The notes beneath the pieces are model-generated. The model was given only the letters and a program-made list of their open reading frames with translations. It ran no database searches and was not told the origin of the DNA. 64,000 nt of DNA, taken from the NCBI GenBank assembly GCA_963853835.1, contig OY970832.1, forward strand, positions 29,152,208 through 29,216,207, given 5' to 3'. Positions 47,290 to 60,900 of the stretch are shown piece by piece. Source of the DNA: Calendula officinalis (taxonomy: Eukaryota; Streptophyta; Magnoliopsida; Asterales; Asteraceae). Both the position numbers and the translations under genes were made by a program. Numbering within the stretch: position 1 is the first letter of the stretch; every line of letters starts with the position of its first letter.

Positions 47290-49845
47290 TCACTTGCTTT
47301 TCTTCATCGAGGCGAAATGCACAACCTCTCCTTCTTGGTCTTCTTCATCCATTCCCTCATGGTATTGTTTGAGACGGTGACCATTTACACTGAAATGACC
47401 ACCTTTCTTGGTAACAAGGTCGACATATCCCGATGGATGTTGTTTGACAACTGTGTACGGACCAACCCATTTTGATTTTAGTTTTCCAGGCGAAAACTTA
47501 TATCGAGATTGATATATCAAAACCTTATCACCCGCCTCAAAATACTTATGAGTCTTCAACTTTTTATCGTGCAAATGCTTACTCCTTTGTTTGTAAATCC
47601 GAGAGTTCTCATAAGCACGAAATCTGTTTTCATCGAGCTCGTTGAGTTGATGACGCCTTTCCATCCCTCCTACGGTAGCATCCATGTTACATTCCTTGAT
47701 TGCCCAATATGCTTTGTGTTCAATCTCAAAAGGAAGGTGACAAGCTTTTCCATACACCATTCGGTATGGTGTATATCCGGTAGGAGTTTTGAAGGCGGTT
47801 CGGAATGCCCATAAGGCATCATCAAGACGTTGAGACCACGTCTTGGGATTTTTCGCATTAGATTTCTCAAGAATTCTTTTCAAGGCTCTATTAGTGTTCT
47901 CGACTTGACCACTTGTTTGTGGGTGATAAGCCGTTGAGAACCAATGGTGGACACCATATCGTTGGAGAGTTTTCTCCATGAGATGATTTGCAAAGTGGGT
48001 GCCACGATCGCTAATAAGAGCCCTTGGGCATCCGAAACGACAAAATAAGGATCTCACAAAATTAACTACAACTCGGGCATCATTAGTTGGTAATGCTTTA
48101 GCCTCGGCCCATTTAGAGACGTAGTCAACCGCCACAAGTATGTACTTGTTGTCGTGAGAACTTGGGAATGGTCCCATGAAGTCGATGCCCCACACGTCGA
48201 ATATCTCACATACTTGGATGCCATGCTGGGACAATATCATCCCGTTTGGAGATGCTTCCGGTACGTTGACATGCATCACATGTCTTGACTAACGTGTGGG
48301 CATCTTTGAAGATGGTTGGCCAGTAGAATCCCGCATCTAACACTTTCCGAGCGGTAAAGTTTGGTCCGAAGTGACCTCCGGTAGGTCCTTTATGACATTC
48401 GTTGAGAATGTCCTTTGCTTGACCACCGGAGACACATCGTCTATGCATGAGATCGACACCAACTCGGAAAAGATATGGGGGTTCCCAATGATAATGTTTA
48501 AGATCAGAAAAGAACTTCCCCTTTTGTTGATGGGTCATCCCTTTCACAAGAACACCCGCCGCTAGATAATTTGCAAAGTCAGCGAACCATGGGTCATTTT
48601 CATCGGTGTCTTGTAACGCAGTTAGGGCCTCGAGGAATTCTTCAGGAAAGGTATCATCAATCTCATTCTCATTAAACTCCTCAAGATGAGGGTTCTCGAG
48701 ACGGGATAGATGATCCGCAACAAGGTTCTCCGCTCCTTTTTTGTCCTTGATCTCAATGTCGAATTCTTGTAGGGGAAGAATCCAACGGATGAGTCTTGGT
48801 TTAGCGTCTTGCTTGGTGAAGAGATATTTCAATGCAGAGTGATCCGTATAGACAATGGTTTTAGATAGAACCAGGTAAGGACGGAATTTGTCAAACGCGA
48901 AAACCACAGCTAAAAGCTCTTTTTCGGTGGTGCTATAATTTGCTTGAGCACCGGTGAGTGTTCGACTAGCGTAATATATCGGTTGAAAATGATTGTTCAC
49001 ACGCTGTCCCAACACCGCACCGAGTGCGTAATCACTTGCATCACACATGAGTTCGAATGGTATATCCCAGTCGGGAGATACCATGATAGGAGCATTCGTG
49101 AGACGGTCTTTCAAAAGATCGAAGGCCTCCACACACTCGGAATCAAACTCGAAGGGTGTGTCCTTCTCAAGAAGATGGGTCATGGGTCGGGTTAACTTGG
49201 AAAAGTCCTTGATAAACCTACGGTAGAATCCCGCATGACCGAGAAAGCTTCTCACTGCTTTAACATTTGAGGGTGGAGGGAGTTTAGAAATAATGTCGAT
49301 TTTGGATTTATCGACCTCCAACCCTTGTTTAGAAATTTTATGTCCCAATACGATGCCTTCACGCACCTAAAGTGACATTTCTCCCAATTAAGTACGAGAT
49401 GTGAATTCTCGCACCTAATGAGAACACGTTCAAGACTGTCAAGGCACGAATCGAAGGAGTTTCGAAAGATGGAAAAATCGTCCATGAAAACTTCCATACA
49501 ATCCTCGATCATGTCTTGAAAGATGGATGTCATGCACCGCTGAAATGTAGCAGGTGAATTACATAACCCAAATGGCATCCTTCTATATGCAAAGGTACCG
49601 AACGAACATGTGAAGGTGGTTTTCTCTTGGTCCTCGGGATCGATGGGGATTTGAAAGTAGCCAGAGAAACCGTCCAAGAAACAATAGAAGTTATTTCCGG
49701 CTAGTCTCTCTAAAATTTGATCAATGAAAGGTAGAGGAAAGTGATCCTTGCGAGTTGCATCATTGAGTTTTCGGTAGTCAATGCACACTCGCCACCCCGT
49801 GACAGTTTGAGTTGGAACAAGTTCGTTCTTATCGTTACGAACAAC
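47290..49845 (-). pseudogene. Athila pol fragment: reverse transcriptase, RNase H, integrase
   Basis: Reverse transcriptase from about 49845 (CIDYRKLNDATRKDHFPLPF, RMPFGLCNSPATFQRCM, catalytic VFMDDFSIF), frameshift near 49370, then connection and RNase H (HAGFYRRFIKDFSKL, CDASDYALGAVLGQ, YTDHSALKYLF, DHLSRLE; about 49366-48690), integrase HHCC finger (HKGPTGGHFG...CDACQRTGSI, about 48420-48250), a second frameshift near 48235, integrase core (GIDFMGPFPS, ISDRGTHFAN, GQVENTNRAL) and a GPY-type tail (KLKSKWVGPYTV). Stop at 47290. There is no chromodomain. The 5' side is removed by the LTR at 49846. Confidence 0.92.
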
Positions 49846-52568
49846 TGTTATATTTTAGTTAAAATGATTAATTAGTAAATTAATTTTAATGAAGTTAAAC
49901 GATTCGTTAATTAGATGTGAATTAAATTAGACAACAATTTATTAAGAGCATTAATTATTTAGACGACCTGTAATTTGGCGGTTCATATTTTTAGACGACA
50001 TTTAACAGCGTGGTCAAAATAAGTTACTTAAATTTTATATATGATTTATTAGATATTTTAAATTTTTCGTGAGCGCGTGTCGGGTTTTAAACCCGAGCCA
50101 ATATTTGTGAGCCGAGTTTAATAATTATGAGTTGGGGCCCGGCCATAGGCTAAGGCCCAAGCTATATCGGGCTAGCAAGCGAGCTCAGAGCCTTGTGGTG
50201 TTTAAAGTAGCTACTAGTAGATTTAATAAGGAGCAATTACCCTAATTTCCCTCCCTTAAAATTTAATCTGCGGCCGTAAGAAGCATTTTGGTGCCATCGT
50301 TTAACCTCCTTGCTCGTTTGTGATCGCCAATCAAAGAAAGAAAAGTAGCAGCCATGTGATAGGAGACGTTCATTGGTGGTGTTATAATTGCTCTTGAATT
50401 GGACGGTGGTGGAAAGAACCCACCGACCCACCTTTTATTCTCGGTGATCAACAAAGGAAGGCTTCTTTAATTTGGGTGTAATATCAAGCAAATATGCAGC
50501 TAATCCATTTGATTTTTCCAGCAGTAAGTTTAACCAAGCAGCTCCCTTGTTATTTGTTTTCGATTTTAGTTTTGTGCTTCATAGGTGGAATTTTGTGTTT
50601 CCCTCTTGTTGATTAATCGTTATGTCTTTATAATGTGTATTATTATAGAATTATTGTGGCATCAATTAAGTTTGAGCGTGAGATGGGATCAAGATCGTGC
50701 ACAAGCAAGCAAGAAGGCAGATAGGTGACAATGTCACTTTTGGAAATTTCGTGTTTCTTTCTATTCGTAGGGTATAATTTTTTTTTTTTGGTACTCTTTA
50801 ATTTATGGCTAAACTAGTATTCTTGTGTTTGACCCGAACCATGACCTTGTGTGCTGTTTTTATTATAGTTTTCGATGATCGGGTTTTGGCTGGATTAAAT
50901 ATTACGTGTTTTGGTTCGGGTAAAAACCTTTTGTGATGTCATAGTCGTTTTATTAATCAAGAAAACCAGAAACCCAACCTTTAGGTTCTTGGTTTCCTTA
51001 AACCGAAAAGATTATACACTAAGGAGCAAGTATACTTCTAAATATGGTTTCTGAAATTTAAAATAAGTCTCGGGGCTGACGAGTACCTCGAGAGTAATTG
51101 GGTTGATGTTGGGATTCAAAATGGGTTTTAAACATTATGCTGAATTTTTGACAGATTCTGTTGGTCATGTTTGAGTCCGTTTTTTTCACACTTAAAATTT
51201 GTTTCTGGATTTTTGGCCCGCGCAGGTCTCAAGTTTTCTGAGACCTCTTTCTGTTGCCGCTGACGGCTCGTTAATCTGATTTGTCATTTAAAAGTTATCG
51301 TTGTTTTTGTACACCGTCGCAGAATAGTTTTCGGTTCAGCTATTCTGTCTTGTGGGTCGGTTTCGAGCCCCTTCTGTTTGGATTCGAGTTCCGAAGTCTT
51401 CTGAAGAATTGTAGTCCTCTGAGTCATTTAGCTACTGTAAACATTTGAGTAAAATCTAGTGAGCGGTTTGAGAGTTACGGCCGTTCCCGTGAGAGTGCTG
51501 AGTGCTGTTAAGATTATGCTGAATCTACCTTTGAGTCTAATCCTGACCCGAGCTTCCTTTCTCTTTGTAGGACCTTCTAGGACCTGATTAGAGACGCTCT
51601 TTGGTGCTAAGGATAATTAAGAACATACGTCTATTCGAGGTGGGTGATCTCACTATAAACTTGCATTTACATTCGCTTCATGATTATGTGCTATATGTCA
51701 TGAATTGCTATTGCTTTGAGATGAGCTTGTTTATTTGATGATGTGCTATGTGTTGTTTATTTTAATTTGATCCTGAACTGAGATATGGATGTTGAGTAAC
51801 TAAGCTAAGTACCATATCATTATGTGGAACTGTGTACATGAGTTTTGTTTATGAGTTAATATGCATTTGAGATGTGCTGATTGGTTACATATATGTTGAG
51901 ATGATATGTGTTGAGTATGAGCTGGTTTGTTTTATATGAGTACATGTTATATGAGTCAACACGTTAATAAAACAAACCTAATAACTATGAGATTTTAATT
52001 ACCGATCGCAAGAGGCGACGGCGAGAGCCAACTCTTCCCATGAGTAGCCAAAGTACACTACACGACTGTCAGCGTGGTACTACGGAACACCAAGAGGGTG
52101 TTGTGACGAGCGCATGGCGGTGGGCGTGCGTTGAGTATCGTCACGACCCACGGCGAACCTAATGAGAATTAATAAAGGCCTAATAAACGAGAATTGAGTA
52201 GAATCTTTAGGGAACACGTATGTGGCATGAACTGTTTGTATGTGTTTGTTTATTTTGATTTATCCACTCAGCGTGTGGCTGACCCCAAACACTTCCCCCC
52301 ACTTTCAGGTACTAGCAAGGGCAAAGAGAATGTTCATGGCTGATGGGTTGCATCTCGGTTTTTATTAATGGATTTGGATTTTTACTTTAATATTTGTCGA
52401 GTCAAACTTGTTTTTAATACCTTATTTATTTCCGCATTAAATACCACGTGACGGTTTATTTTATGAATTAATGAGTGGGACCGGTTTTTATTTACTTGTA
52501 CTTTGGGGAAAATACTTATTTTATTACTATAATTTTTTTTTATTTTCCCTTATTTTTGGGATATTACA
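49846..52568 (+). mobile_element. Ty3/gypsy 5' LTR (about 2.7 kb) inserted in Athila pol
   Basis: Begins TGTTATATTTTAG exactly where the Athila reverse transcriptase breaks, and ends GGGATATTACA at 52568. A primer site follows at 52572. Its 3' third (51230-51300, 52000-52170, 52270-52390) is related to the reverse complement of 1670-4335. The start is less similar to that copy, so the left end may be decayed or a family variant. ACAAC at 49841-49845 is the candidate duplication; its partner would lie outside the window. Confidence 0.75.
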
Positions 52569-52571
52569 AGT

Positions 52572-52583
52572 TGGTATCAGAGC
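52572..52583 (+). promoter_or_regulatory. primer binding site (initiator tRNA-Met)
   Basis: TGGTATCAGAGC, complementary to the 3' end of plant initiator tRNA-Met, three bases after the gypsy LTR. Confidence 0.88.
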
Positions 52584-55163
52584 TCTGGCTTGAGAGAATT
52601 AGGTTCACAAGGGGTGGATTCCAAACTCAAGTCGAAGCACGAGTTTTCAAAATGAGTTTTCAAAAGTGTTTGTAAAATGAGTCCAAATCCAAAACGAGAA
52701 GCAGCGCATCACGATGAGCTTATGCCTCTAGTACTTTATTTATGAGATATTTTAGTTTATTAAAAACGTCGTGAGTGACATTGATTACTAAGAGAATAAA
52801 AGAGAATTAACTAGAGATGAGCAGGAATTGTGCGGCTATATATACATATATATACTATATATGTATTGTTGTGAATTACTTGTTATGTGCATGATATGAG
52901 GATGGGAAATCGTTGAATTTTTGAAACTGGCTCGAAACCATGACAGGGGTAGGTGCGGATAATAATAGAGGGCCCCTATTATGATATGCACATAACCCGT
53001 GCCTATGTTTTGAAAAGGATTCAAGGAGACCATTTGTCAAGCATCTAAGTATCATTAAGACCCCAATTCTTATATAGAAGTAGTACGTTAGTACGCAAGA
53101 TAACTGGATGAGTAAATTATTACTGAGGAGATAATAAAATCATTAAAAGATATTTATGAGAATACAGTGAAACCAATTGAATAAAAGAATCATCAAACAC
53201 GAATCGATAAAGAGTTATCAAAACATGTCAAGAGATAGACTAATAAATCAAATCGAGACGAATTCTTTAAATGATCAAATTGAGTTATTAATAAATCGAG
53301 GGCGATTGAGCAATCGTTAAAACAAAGTACCCGAGAAAATAAGAAAAATGTTAAGTTCAAAGTAATGAGTAAATTGGATGAAAACATCACCAAATTGAGA
53401 TGTATGAGAAAATAATAAATAATTAAATAAGAGATTATTGATTTAAGTTGATAAGGAGTTATCCAAACAAATCGAATGAAAGCTAATTAAACCAAATTGA
53501 GTGAAAATCACTAACGATAATTTGTTAATTTGAGTAATGAAGAGGTATATTAACTGGCCAAAATTAGAAGATAATTATTAAGTAATTATTGATTAAGAAT
53601 AATTTAATTCGTATAATCGAGAAGTTATTCAAAATACGAGAAATCAATAAAGCAAGGATTTAACGCGCATTTATTTAAAACAAATTAAATGGAAGATTTT
53701 GATTAAAGTTATGTATAATTATTAATTTGAACCAAGAGGCAATATCTAATAAATTGTTGTGCCGAATAATTATAACTGATTATAGAGAATTACCAATTTA
53801 ATAAACGGAGGAGATTTATGTTTTATGAGTAAATGAGAAACTAATGACTTGAATTGTTAATTGAGAATAAGAAGTTATGTAATTTGTTACGATGAGAAAC
53901 CATGAATGGTCATAATGAGACCATGAGGTGTAATGCAAAACGGGTAAAAGATTTGTGAATTGAGAAAATTTTATGCGAAAATTTACAGAGTTAATTTTAC
54001 ATTTATGTGACTGATGGGATAAAACATCGAATATACAAAATAAACGAGGGCTATTAATTGGGCAAGAGATGAAAATCCATAAAGTAATGAAAGTTGTAAA
54101 TATTGAGACATCACTAACTGAACGAGATGGGGAACCCAAAACGAGTAAATTAATGAGTTAAGTGGCAAAATAAAATATATGAGAATTATTCGCTACAAAT
54201 TTAATGAGAATTTTATAAACAGAGTTGTACAAGAGATAATTGTGAATGCGTAACACGAAATAAAGAGCCGTGATACTAATACATGTAATAAGTTTGACTT
54301 ACGAGGAGTCATAAAATGAATAATTATTAATGAGAAATGATTATGATACTATTAAAGGGTAATGAATTATAATAGAGGAAACCTAACCCATGAGAATGCT
54401 AATAAGAAAGGGAAAATGATAATGACAGCCCTAAGGGCTGTCAATAAGAGTAAAACATACATCAAAATTTGTACAATAATCAATAACCGCCCCCTGCATT
54501 TTAGGAACCACCCCCACTAACAAAAGTACAAACAATTTATGAATCGAATTACCCCTTAATGACAGCCCTATTAACAAAACCCATAAGAAAGCTATCAATT
54601 AATATGGGCAATAATTTTTATAAAGCGATAAAAATTTAATGAGTAGGGGTGTGAGAGGGGCGTAAAGAGTATACGTTGAGACCGACTCACACCTGTTTAT
54701 AAGAGTTTGATTATCGAGTAATCAAATGCAACCTTAAAATATGTAATAAAAAATGAGAAACCAACAAACCGAACTATTGAGTGTTCGTATCAAATGCTAT
54801 GAGTATAAAATATGAGATTTTGAGTGCCAATTCCAAACTCGGGGACGAGTTTTCTCCAAGTGGAGTTGAGTGGTGGTAAAAAGGGAAAACCTCCAATATT
54901 ATGAGTGCGAGTAGAGAATAATTATACATTGTAAACTATTAAATTCGTATTATCGAGCTAATGAAGATTAATAAATCGAGTTAAATGTGAAAAAAAATAA
55001 AAATAAAAAAAATAATAATAAAAATAAATAAAGTTTATAAGGAGAAATTAATAAAACCCAGTCGACAAAATTGTGGAGCCAAATTATTGTGCTGAGTAAC
55101 TTATATGCATGTGGTTAGAGAATTTATAAGAGTAATTGAGAATAATTAAATCCATGTTATGGT
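52584..55163 (+). other. non-coding gypsy interior, interrupted by copia
   Basis: AT-rich sequence with many AATGAG/TTAATGAG units and no recognisable gag or pol, suggesting a large-retrotransposon-derivative type element. At 54836-54868 a stretch (ACTCGGGGACGAGTTTTCTC, AAGTGGAGTTGAG) matches the end of pol and polypurine tract seen at 4336-4370 on the minus strand, so the coding part was probably deleted. Confidence 0.5.
54410..54582. mobile_element. small inverted-repeat MITE in the gypsy interior
   Basis: GGAAAATGATAATGACAGCC and, inverted, GGGTTTTGTTAATAGGGCTG with CATTAAGGGG are terminal repeats related to those of 21281-21445. Confidence 0.6.
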
Positions 55164-56086
55164 TGTTAGAATTCGTGACTTTAATCATAGATGATTAAAC
55201 TGTCAGAATCGCAACCTTAATCATTGATGATTAACCTGTTGGATTCGTGATAGCTTAATCATAGATGATTAAACTGTCAGAATCGCAACCTTAATCATTG
55301 ATGATTATACTGTTGGATTCGTGATAGCTTAATCATAGATGATTAAACTGCCGGATTCGTGGCAGCTTAATCATAGGTGATTAAACTGTTGGATTCGTGG
55401 CAGCTTAATCATAAGTGATTATATTATCAGAATTAGCGCCCACCGACACACGTGTTCGAGTATCATGGCCGATGATGTGCGAGCCTATCGGGTCACACGC
55501 CGGGGGAATTCCTTTCCGATAACACTTAAAAGAGAAGAGATAAATAAAGATGTTGGGAGAAATAAAAGGAACTTTTATTTCATTGGACCATTTGATGGTC
55601 CAATGCATGTAAAGAGTTGCCACCACTTTCTCCAAGTGCTTGCTTTAATTCTATTGGACCACCTTTTGGTCCAATGCATGTAAAGCCTTTCCACCACCTC
55701 CACTTGCTCTCTTCTCTATATAAGAGAGATGTGGGAGGTTGATAAGAAACTAATGAAAAACCGGTTCTCTCTCTAAAATATAAGTGTTTGGTCACCGAAA
55801 ATCTAAGTGAGGTTCTTGAGCATTTTCGGTGTCGGGTTAGCAATTTGGAAGGAATCGCTTACTCGGTGTGGATCAATCGATAGAGGGGAACGATTACGTG
55901 ACCATCATCCATCTACGAGTTCATCATAACATCTTGCGAGTGTCTTCGAGGGTATGATGTTCTCACCTTCTTCTTTGTTGCACGATTTGGGTTTAGAGAT
56001 TCGGTCATTGGTGGATCTTGGTGGTTAGTTATTATTTTTTTAAACATATGTTTCCGCTGCGTTTTCGAACCCACCAAAATCCAACA
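55164..56086 (+). repeat. 5' LTR of the copia element
   Basis: 923 bp. The first 275 bp are seven tandem units of about 37 bp, each opening with the palindrome TTAATCATNGATGATTAA, which sits where U3 enhancer repeats are expected. A TATA box, TATATAAG, lies at 55717-55724. Confidence 0.95.
55717..55724 (+). promoter_or_regulatory. TATA box in the copia LTR
   Basis: TATATAAG, conserved at 63450-63457 in the 3' LTR; transcription of the element should start shortly downstream. Confidence 0.7.
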
Positions 56087-56087
56087 G

Positions 56088-56099
56088 TGGTATCAGAGC
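56088..56099 (+). promoter_or_regulatory. primer binding site (initiator tRNA-Met)
   Basis: TGGTATCAGAGC, one base after the 5' LTR. Confidence 0.93.
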
Positions 56100-57984
56100 A
56101 TACTCTAACCGAATCGTGCACATTTCGGGCTTGAAAAATGATTTAAGGATCGGTTTTGCCAAATTTTAGATTTCGGGTTTTAGCCTTGCTAAACCCATAG
56201 TATTTTGACTCACACACTTATATGCTTGTCGTGATTTTGGCATGAAATGCATGCATGCATATATTTGTATTGATGTATGTAATTTATTACATGCAAAGAT
56301 TCTTTGTGCCTTGAGTGTTTGATTTCGAATCTTTGTCAAAATATTTTTATGAATGGTTGTTGGCACACCATTTTAGCTTTCTTGTATGTAGTAGCTAGTA
56401 GATTGGTAACCATTATGCCCTTGACCTTTTGCCGTGTGTTTGGTTGTTAGTCATGTATGATTTGTTGAAATTCGTCACTGGTTAATCATTGATGATTAAA
56501 CTGTCAATTTCGTGACAGCTTAATCATAAGTGATTAAACTGTCAGATTTTGTGACAGCTTAATCATCAATGATTAAACTGACTGAATTTTTGCCTTGTGT
56601 AATCATAGATGATTAAATTTTATTCATTTGGCGACTTTGTCACAATGGTTTGTAATTAATAATTTATTAATTTTGGTATGTAATATTTATTAATTATGGC
56701 TTGCATGCCATTGATTTTCATTTGTAATTGTACTAGTTAGTAGGATTTCGTGGCGTGTTTGCCATTTCTCTATTTTCTATGTACTTGTAAAATGAAGATC
56801 AAGATACAACCGAATGGAATCATGAAGTGATGTCTAAGCAACCTTGGATTCGATGAAGTCTAATGGAGACGGCGGATTTAGTGGGAGCTCACATGGAAGG
56901 TCATTATTTGTCCATAGTTGACCATGTTTTTCCCGGGTTGGCTCACGGGAAAAACGCATAGGGTTTGGGCATGGTTACCAATTTTATGTTGTATGCGTGT
57001 GATGATTATTTATTTACTTGGTTGTTAGATTTTCTCAATGTTAAATAAATAAATTAATTAATTAAAAATGGTTTAATTAAATCACTCGCTATAGATTAAT
57101 TAAAAGGTGAAAAATGTTTTTGTCACAAAGTAATTAATCAAAATTTAAAGAAACAAAAACCCGTTTTTAGAGAATATCATTTTTGTTGTCCTAATGATGA
57201 CGCCACCCAAATCTTGCTAGACAAAGTTGGTCGTCGTGCATTAGCCGAGCCGATTTTGAATAGACAGTGTGGAAGGTGAGTGTGACTCACTTTTCTATGA
57301 TTGGTCGTCGTGCATTAGCCGAGCCATTGTAGCCAAAATGTTTCACCGCGTATCATGTTGGATGATTTATATGATATCTCACAAAATGTAAATCTTGCGC
57401 TATCCATTGGAATGTCACCACTTGAGTCTTGTGGAGCAAGGTCGGTTGTCGAGCGAAACCGAGCCGTGCCTTGTGAAGCAAGATGAGGGTGAGTATAAGT
57501 TCCTTATTTAAGTTGGTTGTCGAGCGAAACCTAGCCAATTTAGTAATGGGCTTATCGTGAATCTAGATGGTCGATTTACAAACTTCAAACTAGGTTTTAA
57601 ATGATTGTCGAGCGAAACGGAGTCATTTAAAATTTTGATTTGAGGTTAGTGCATGTAGGGATCAAACATGCCAATTGACACAATGGTTGTCAAGTGATCC
57701 CGCAAGAAGCTAAGAGTTGTAAGTCACAATTGGTACAAGATAATTGCAATTGGTACAATATGATTATTGGTACAATTGGTACAATATGGCATTGGTACAA
57801 TATGGTGATTACAATTGGTACAATGGATACCACCGGAGATAGCTTTACATTACGATCCGCGGCATACCCGTCATAATGTATTGTGAAATATGGATTCTTA
57901 GCCCTTGTTAAATATAATAAGTTTTGGGTAATATATTTACAAGGACCCATCAAACTAACTAAAACTACTTTGCTATTTTAATAG
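56100..57984 (+). other. long repeat-rich leader of the copia element
   Basis: 1.9 kb without a protein. It holds four more AATCATNGATGATT palindromes (56482-56620), two copies of GTCGTCGTGCATTAGCCGAG (57230 and 57303), three of GTTGTCGAGCGAAAC or close variants (57443, 57513, 57606) and about six of ATTGGTACAATATG (57730-57830). Confidence 0.75.
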
Positions 57985-60900
57985 ATGTCATCTTCAAACC
58001 CCACCACCACCACCAACGTTTCTTTAAGAGTTTTCCTTGAGAAGGAGAAACTCAATGGTGCAAATTTCCTTGATTGGGAGAGACAACTAAAACTTGTTCT
58101 CCGCCATGAAGGAAAGATGCACGTCATTGAAGGACCTCTTCCCGATGAACCAGGGGAGGATGCGATTCAAGCAGCACACGATGCTCATGAGCGTCTCACG
58201 AAAGAATGTGAGGACGTTACATGCCTGATGTTGAGCACTATGACTCCTGATTTGCAAAAGCAAATGGATCATTTGTACGCTTACGAGCTTATTGAACAGT
58301 TGCGGGACATGTTCCAACAACAAGCAAAGCTAGAGCGGTACGAGTGTCTCAAGAACGTGCTTGATCGAAAACTCCTTGAAGGCGGGGATGTGAGCGCTCA
58401 CGTGTTGCGTATGAAAGCAAACGTGGAACGCTTGGAGAAGTTAGGCTTCTCCATTCGGAAGGAATTGGCCGTGGATTTTATCCTTAGGTCTCTTCCTACA
58501 TCATATGAACAGTTTCTTATGAACTATCATATGCATGGTATGGACAAGTCCATAATGGAGCTTCATGGTATGTTGAAGACCGCCGAGTCTACCATGACCA
58601 AAAGGAAGCCCAACCCAACACATCCCGTCCTTGCAATTCGAGAAGGAAAGGTCTCCAAGAAGAAGAAGTCCACCCCTACCCCTCAAGGTAAGGGTAAAGG
58701 AAAGGTTGGTGCGCCCAAGCCTAAGACTACTTCGTCCAAGATGGCAAAAGGAAAGGTTCCTCAAGCCATGACGCCGGAAGATGCGGACTGCTTCTATTGC
58801 GGGAAAAAGGGGCATTTCCGCCGTAGCTGCCCAACATACCTTGAGGAACTCAACAAGCTAAAGGCTAAAGGAGTTGGAGGTACCTCAAAACAAGTTATGT
58901 ACATGATTGAATTATACCAAACCTCTACTTCACAAAACTGGGTTTTAGATACCGGTTGTGGCACTCATATTTGTAATACAATGCAGGTGCTACGGGAAAG
59001 TGAGAGGTTGGTGGTTGGAGAACAAGATCTCATCATGGGAAACAAAGATGTTGTCCCGGTTGAAGCCAAAGGAAATGTGTTATTGTCCTTTAGATCTAGT
59101 TTCTCAATTTTGTTAAAACATGTACGTTATTCGCCTCATGTGGCAAAAAACATTATTTCTTTTCATGCTTTGTATGACGATGGTTATGCATTTTCTTTTA
59201 ATAACAATGGTTCTATTTCTTGTTTTAAAGATGGTACTTGTTATTTTAATTCTTTACCATGTCATGGCATATATGAGGTGATAGCACATGTTAGCAACAA
59301 AAGATCAATCATGCAAATTGGTTCTACATCCAAAGATACTTTGGATAAATTATCTCTTTGGCATAGTCGTCTTGGCCATATAAACAAGACTCGCATCTCC
59401 AAGCTCCAAGCAATTGGGTACTTGGAATCGTTTGAACATAGTTCAAATGAAGTATGTGAATCTTGCTTATTGGGAAAGATGACTAAAGCTCCCTTCACCG
59501 GTGTAAGTGAGAGGGCTAAGGGTTTATTAGACATTGTACACACCGATGTGTGTGGTCCATTTAAACACCTTACAAGGAATAATTGTAGATACTTCGTAAC
59601 CTTTATAGATGATTATAGTAGGTATGGATATGTTTACTTGGTTAAACAAAAGTCAGAAACCATTGAGATGTTCAAGACATTCCAAAACGAAGTTGTGAAC
59701 CAATTGGGCAAATCAATTAAGATACTTCGATCTGATAGAGGCGGAGAATATCTTAATCTAGAGTTTATTGACCATCTTAAGAATTGTGGGATTGTCTCAC
59801 AATTAACACCTCCTAGGACTCCACAATTGAATGGAGTCGCCGAGAGGAGAAATCGAACATTACTTGATATGGTTCGATCAATGATGGCAAGAACCCAAAT
59901 ACCAATAAGCTTTTGGGGATATGCTCTAGAAACGGCGTGTAAGCTTCTTAATCTTGTACCAACAAAGAAGGTAGAAAAGACACCTTTTGAGATATGGCAT
60001 GGGAGTAAACCTCCACTATCCTATCTTAGAGTTTGGGGTTGTCAAGCCTACGTAAAGCGTGAGGTAGATGACAAATTAGAACCCCGTTCAGAAAAGTGTT
60101 ATTTCATTGGATATTCTAAAGTGGGACTTGGATATTTCTTTTACAAACCTACCGAGAACAAGGTATTTGTTGCTCGAAGGGCGGTCTTTCTAGAAAGAGA
60201 ACTATTATCCAATGCACCTAGTGGAAAGCATATAGATCTTGAGGAAACTCAAGATGTATCCAATGAACTACCTGATGTTGGCACTAGCACACAACCTCAA
60301 GAGGTTGGGACCGATCAAGAGGATGCGGTAGAAACTGACGTTCCACCATTGTCTCTTCGTAGATCTGGTAGAACTCGCACTGAGCCAGAGAGATATGGAT
60401 TTCTCATATCTGAGGGCAGCGAGTTGCTAGGGGATCATGATGAACCCTCTACTTACCAGGAAGCGATGGCAGGCCCAGAGTCTGACAAATGGAGAGATGC
60501 AACGGAAGTCGAGATGCAATCCATGAAGGACAACCAAGTATGGGAGCTGGTTGATCCTACGCCCAGCTGTAAGCTTGTGGGGTGTAAATGGGTCTATAAA
60601 GTAAAGACCGGCATGGATGGACAGACTGATACTTTCAAAGCACGACTGGTTGCTAAAGGCTTCACTCAAACCCATGGTGTTGACTATGATGAAACCTTTT
60701 CCCCAGTGGCTATGTTGAAATCTATCAGGGTACTTATGGCTATTGCCGCCTTTCATGATTATGAAATTTGGCAAATGGATGTGAAAACCGCCTTCCTTAA
60801 CGGGAAGCTTTCTGAAGAGGTGTATATGAAACAACCTGAGGGTTTTGTACATCCAAAGTATCCCAATAAAGTCTGTCAACTTAAGAAGTCCATTTATGGA

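Larger units (their letters stand above)
42017..49845 (-). mobile_element. Athila-type Ty3/gypsy element, 5' part cut off
   Basis: Minus-strand order is pol (reverse transcriptase to integrase, 49845-47290), an extra ORF with Athila ORF1-type sequence (46793-44851), a long 3' untranslated region and a 3' LTR (43445-42017). It has no chromodomain, and the extra ORF downstream of pol is characteristic of the Athila lineage. Gag, protease, the 5' LTR and the start of the reverse transcriptase are missing because another gypsy LTR starts at 49846. Confidence 0.82.

Noticed and set aside
52572..52583. Possible tRNA gene at TGGTATCAGAGC sites
   Set aside because: These are primer sites directly after LTRs; no cloverleaf follows.
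55190..55435. CRISPR-like regular repeats
   Set aside because: Units are tandem in an LTR of a plant retrotransposon, spacers repeat too, and there are no cas genes.
55465..55683. Small frames in the copia LTR (repeated at 63195-63416 and on the minus strand)
   Set aside because: Present in both LTRs and overlap the promoter; no domain. Treated as LTR sequence.
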